Source of the DNA: Onchidella celtica
Taxonomy: Eukaryota; Mollusca; Gastropoda; Systellommatophora; Onchidiidae
NCBI GenBank assembly: GCA_963931925.1
Contig: OZ007569.1
Span: 50,092,101-50,156,100, forward strand
Length of the DNA stretch: 64,000 bases
Reading direction: 5' to 3'
The notes under the pieces are model-generated. The model was not told the origin of the DNA, did no database searches, and worked only from the letters and a program-made list of their open reading frames with translations. A program made the position numbers and the translations under genes. Shown here one piece after another: positions 63,936 to 64,000 of the stretch (the stretch's first letter is position 1; every line of letters starts with the position of its first letter).

Positions 63936-64000
63936 AGGGGACGTTCAAATATGATCTTACACCTTTTTTGGGGACTTTTTGACCCCCCCCCCCCTTTACA
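63936..64000. mobile_element. Start of a GGGGACGTTCA-type DNA element, cut by the window end
   Basis: AGGGGACGTTCAAATATGAT, then CCTTTTTTGGGGACTTTTTG and a C run, is the typical left end of widespread short DNA elements with GGGGWCGTYCA termini. The end type is related to the element at 39916-40056. The right end lies outside the window. Confidence 0.5.

Overview
This is animal genomic DNA: AT-rich, intron-rich, full of microsatellites and long G/C homopolymer runs, and littered with short transposon remnants. The one convincing gene is a Six4/5-class SIX homeobox transcription factor on the + strand. The repeat landscape (5'-truncated non-LTR retrotransposon tails, Helitron, hAT and piggyBac miniature elements, tetranucleotide arrays) together with the divergent Six4/5 protein suggests a marine invertebrate, probably a lophotrochozoan such as a mollusc. 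That assignment is inference.

Layout. 1-4280: upstream non-coding DNA with a LINE tail and a Helitron-like element. 4280-5393: CpG-richer candidate promoter and 5' leader. 5394-6292: first coding exon (Asn-rich N-terminus, SIX domain, homeodomain). 6293-42442: one 36-kb intron with consensus GT and AG ends that join in frame; it carries most of the transposon remnants and microsatellites. 42443-43193: terminal coding exon. 43194 to about 43850: 3' UTR ending in an AATAAA signal. 43850-64000: downstream non-coding DNA with duplications, minisatellites, more repeats and several GC-richer blocks that could be cis-regulatory.

The most interesting observation is in the last exon. The reading frame fixed by the splice junction reaches TGA at 42765-42767, but the same frame stays open for 141 more codons with the same His/Gln/Asn/Ser-rich character and ends in tandem TGA TAA. 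The first stop is in the leaky context TGA-C and is followed at once by two alternative G/C-rich stem-loops (stems of 6 and 7 bp). Programmed stop-codon readthrough, giving 407- and 549-residue proteins, is the leading exciting explanation. A nonsense allele or a single-base assembly error is the main competing one.

Other noteworthy features: nine LINE 3' ends all in the same orientation as the gene; a strongly similar direct duplication of about 0.4 kb downstream; an inverted-repeat structure enclosing a 132-bp tandem duplication; a 50-bp minisatellite; and over-representation of the palindrome TAGGCCTA. I found no tRNA, rRNA, CRISPR array or second protein-coding gene that I can support.
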